Assembly (NCBI GenBank): GCA_964384525.1
Contig: CAYLKO010000009.1
Coordinates: 1-63,660 of the forward strand
Source: SHZI01 sp964384525
GTDB taxonomy: Bacteria; Pseudomonadota; Gammaproteobacteria; Steroidobacterales; GCA-2729495
DNA length: 63,660 nucleotides
Reading direction: 5' to 3'
Position 1 is the first letter of the stretch, and each line of letters begins with the position of its first letter. The notes beneath the pieces are model-generated. The model worked only from the letters and a program-made list of their open reading frames with translations. It was not told where the DNA came from and made no database searches. The position numbers were made by a program, and so were the translations under genes. This document shows positions 63,306 to 63,660 of this stretch, one piece after another.

Positions 63306-63660
63306 TCACGGGACGCTGATCGCAGATCCCCGATCGCGCGGGCGATCGCCGGACCATCGGCCGGGGTTGTCGCTGTCCGGCAAATGGATCGTCACACGGG
63401 TGCCTTCACCAACCACCGACTCCACGCGCAGCGAACCGCCGGCATCGGCCACCAGCGTTCGCGCCTGATACGCCCCAATGCCCATGCCCTTGCTGCCCTT
63501 GGTCGTGTCGAAGGGGCGGAACAATCGGGTCCGGATGAACTCCGGCTCCATGCCGCAGCCGTCGTCTTCTATCGTCAGCATGACGCCGCCATCGGCCAGC
63601 CCACCAGCGACGCTAACCCGGCCGCTGCGGCACGTCGCCTCCTGCGAAATGCCGCTAAGG
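63306..63660 (-). CDS. prsK: XrtA/PEP-CTERM system histidine kinase PrsK, C-terminal part
   Basis: Only the last 118 or so codons are inside the window; the gene enters from the right edge. They hold the end of the HATPase domain: G1 box IEDDGCGMEPEFI, F box LFRPFDTTK, G2 box KGMGIGAYQARTLV, and the closing VGEGTRVTIHLP. The pairing with the PrsR-type regulator 44 bases downstream supports PrsK. The sensor part cannot be seen. Confidence 0.85.
   Translation of the reverse strand, partial: LSGISQEATCRSGRVSVAGGLADGGVMLTIEDDGCGMEPEFIRTRLFRPFDTTKGSKGMGIGAYQARTLVADAGGSLRVESVVGEGTRVTIHLPDSDNPGRWSGDRPRDRGSAISVP

Overview
This is a dense, high-GC, gene-packed chromosomal window (about 66 protein-coding genes, no rRNA, tRNA, CRISPR array or mobile element seen) from a gammaproteobacterium. 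The gene order repeats several classic gammaproteobacterial blocks: rpoE-rseA-rseB / lepB-rnc-era-recO-pdxJ-acpS; sdhCDAB-sdhE-cptA; surE-pcm-nlpD; pyrG-kdsA-eno-ftsB; rpsB-tsf-pyrH-frr-uppS-cdsA-rseP-bamA-ompH-lpxD-lpxA-lpxB-rnhB-dnaE-accA-tilS; and map-glnD-dapD-dapE. A PrsK/PrsR two-component pair at the right edge points to a lineage with the XrtA/PEP-CTERM exosortase-exopolysaccharide system. Two runs of exactly ten N (25407-25416 and 59303-59312) mark assembly gaps, so this is a draft scaffold; each gap interrupts one gene.

Layout. 1-16193 (all minus): purine salvage (hpt), NagZ with a signal-less YkuD protein, RlmD, a PolB-type exonuclease, the acpS-pdxJ-recO-era-rnc-DUF4845-lepB block, a small glutaredoxin-like gene, the sigma-E regulon core rpoE-rseA-rseB with a visible sigma-E promoter, then cptA-sdhE and the succinate dehydrogenase operon headed by an SDHAF4-type assembly factor. 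ygfZ is divergent from it. 17158-21605 (minus): lysS, prfB (with its +1 frameshift site), recJ. 21635-24920: an Mth938-like gene, nlpD-pcm-surE, and a Smr-domain gene. 24921-29851 (minus): enoyl-CoA isomerase, ftsB, eno, kdsA, pyrG. 30020-48955 (minus): a long envelope, replication and translation block. 49199-54666 (plus): map-glnD-dapD-dapE. 54663-55879 (minus): dsbB, tsaB. 56100-57860 (plus): GTP-type PEP carboxykinase. 57909-60697 (minus): cyclase-FHA protein, methyltransferase, dusA. 60829-61839 (plus): galE. 61876-63660 (minus): prsR and the end of prsK.

Working together: the window holds most of the outer-membrane assembly and envelope-stress circuit (BamA, OmpH/Skp, LpxA/B/D, RseP, RpoE, RseA, RseB, LepB), a complete succinate dehydrogenase operon with two different assembly factors, and the core of translation initiation, elongation and recycling (RpsB, Tsf, Frr, PrfB, LysS, Map).

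Most notable: (i) genes normally embedded in these blocks are absent, including dxr, ispD and ispF (three MEP-pathway genes), and also fabZ, lepA, rseC/mucD, truD and rpoS; (ii) a YkuD-fold protein with no signal peptide lies beside cytosolic nagZ, suggesting a role in muropeptide recycling; (iii) RlmD lacks one Fe-S cysteine and RNase III lacks one metal-binding aspartate; (iv) a cyclase-FHA fusion has a changed catalytic residue. Function calls rest on motif recognition and gene order only; no database search was run.
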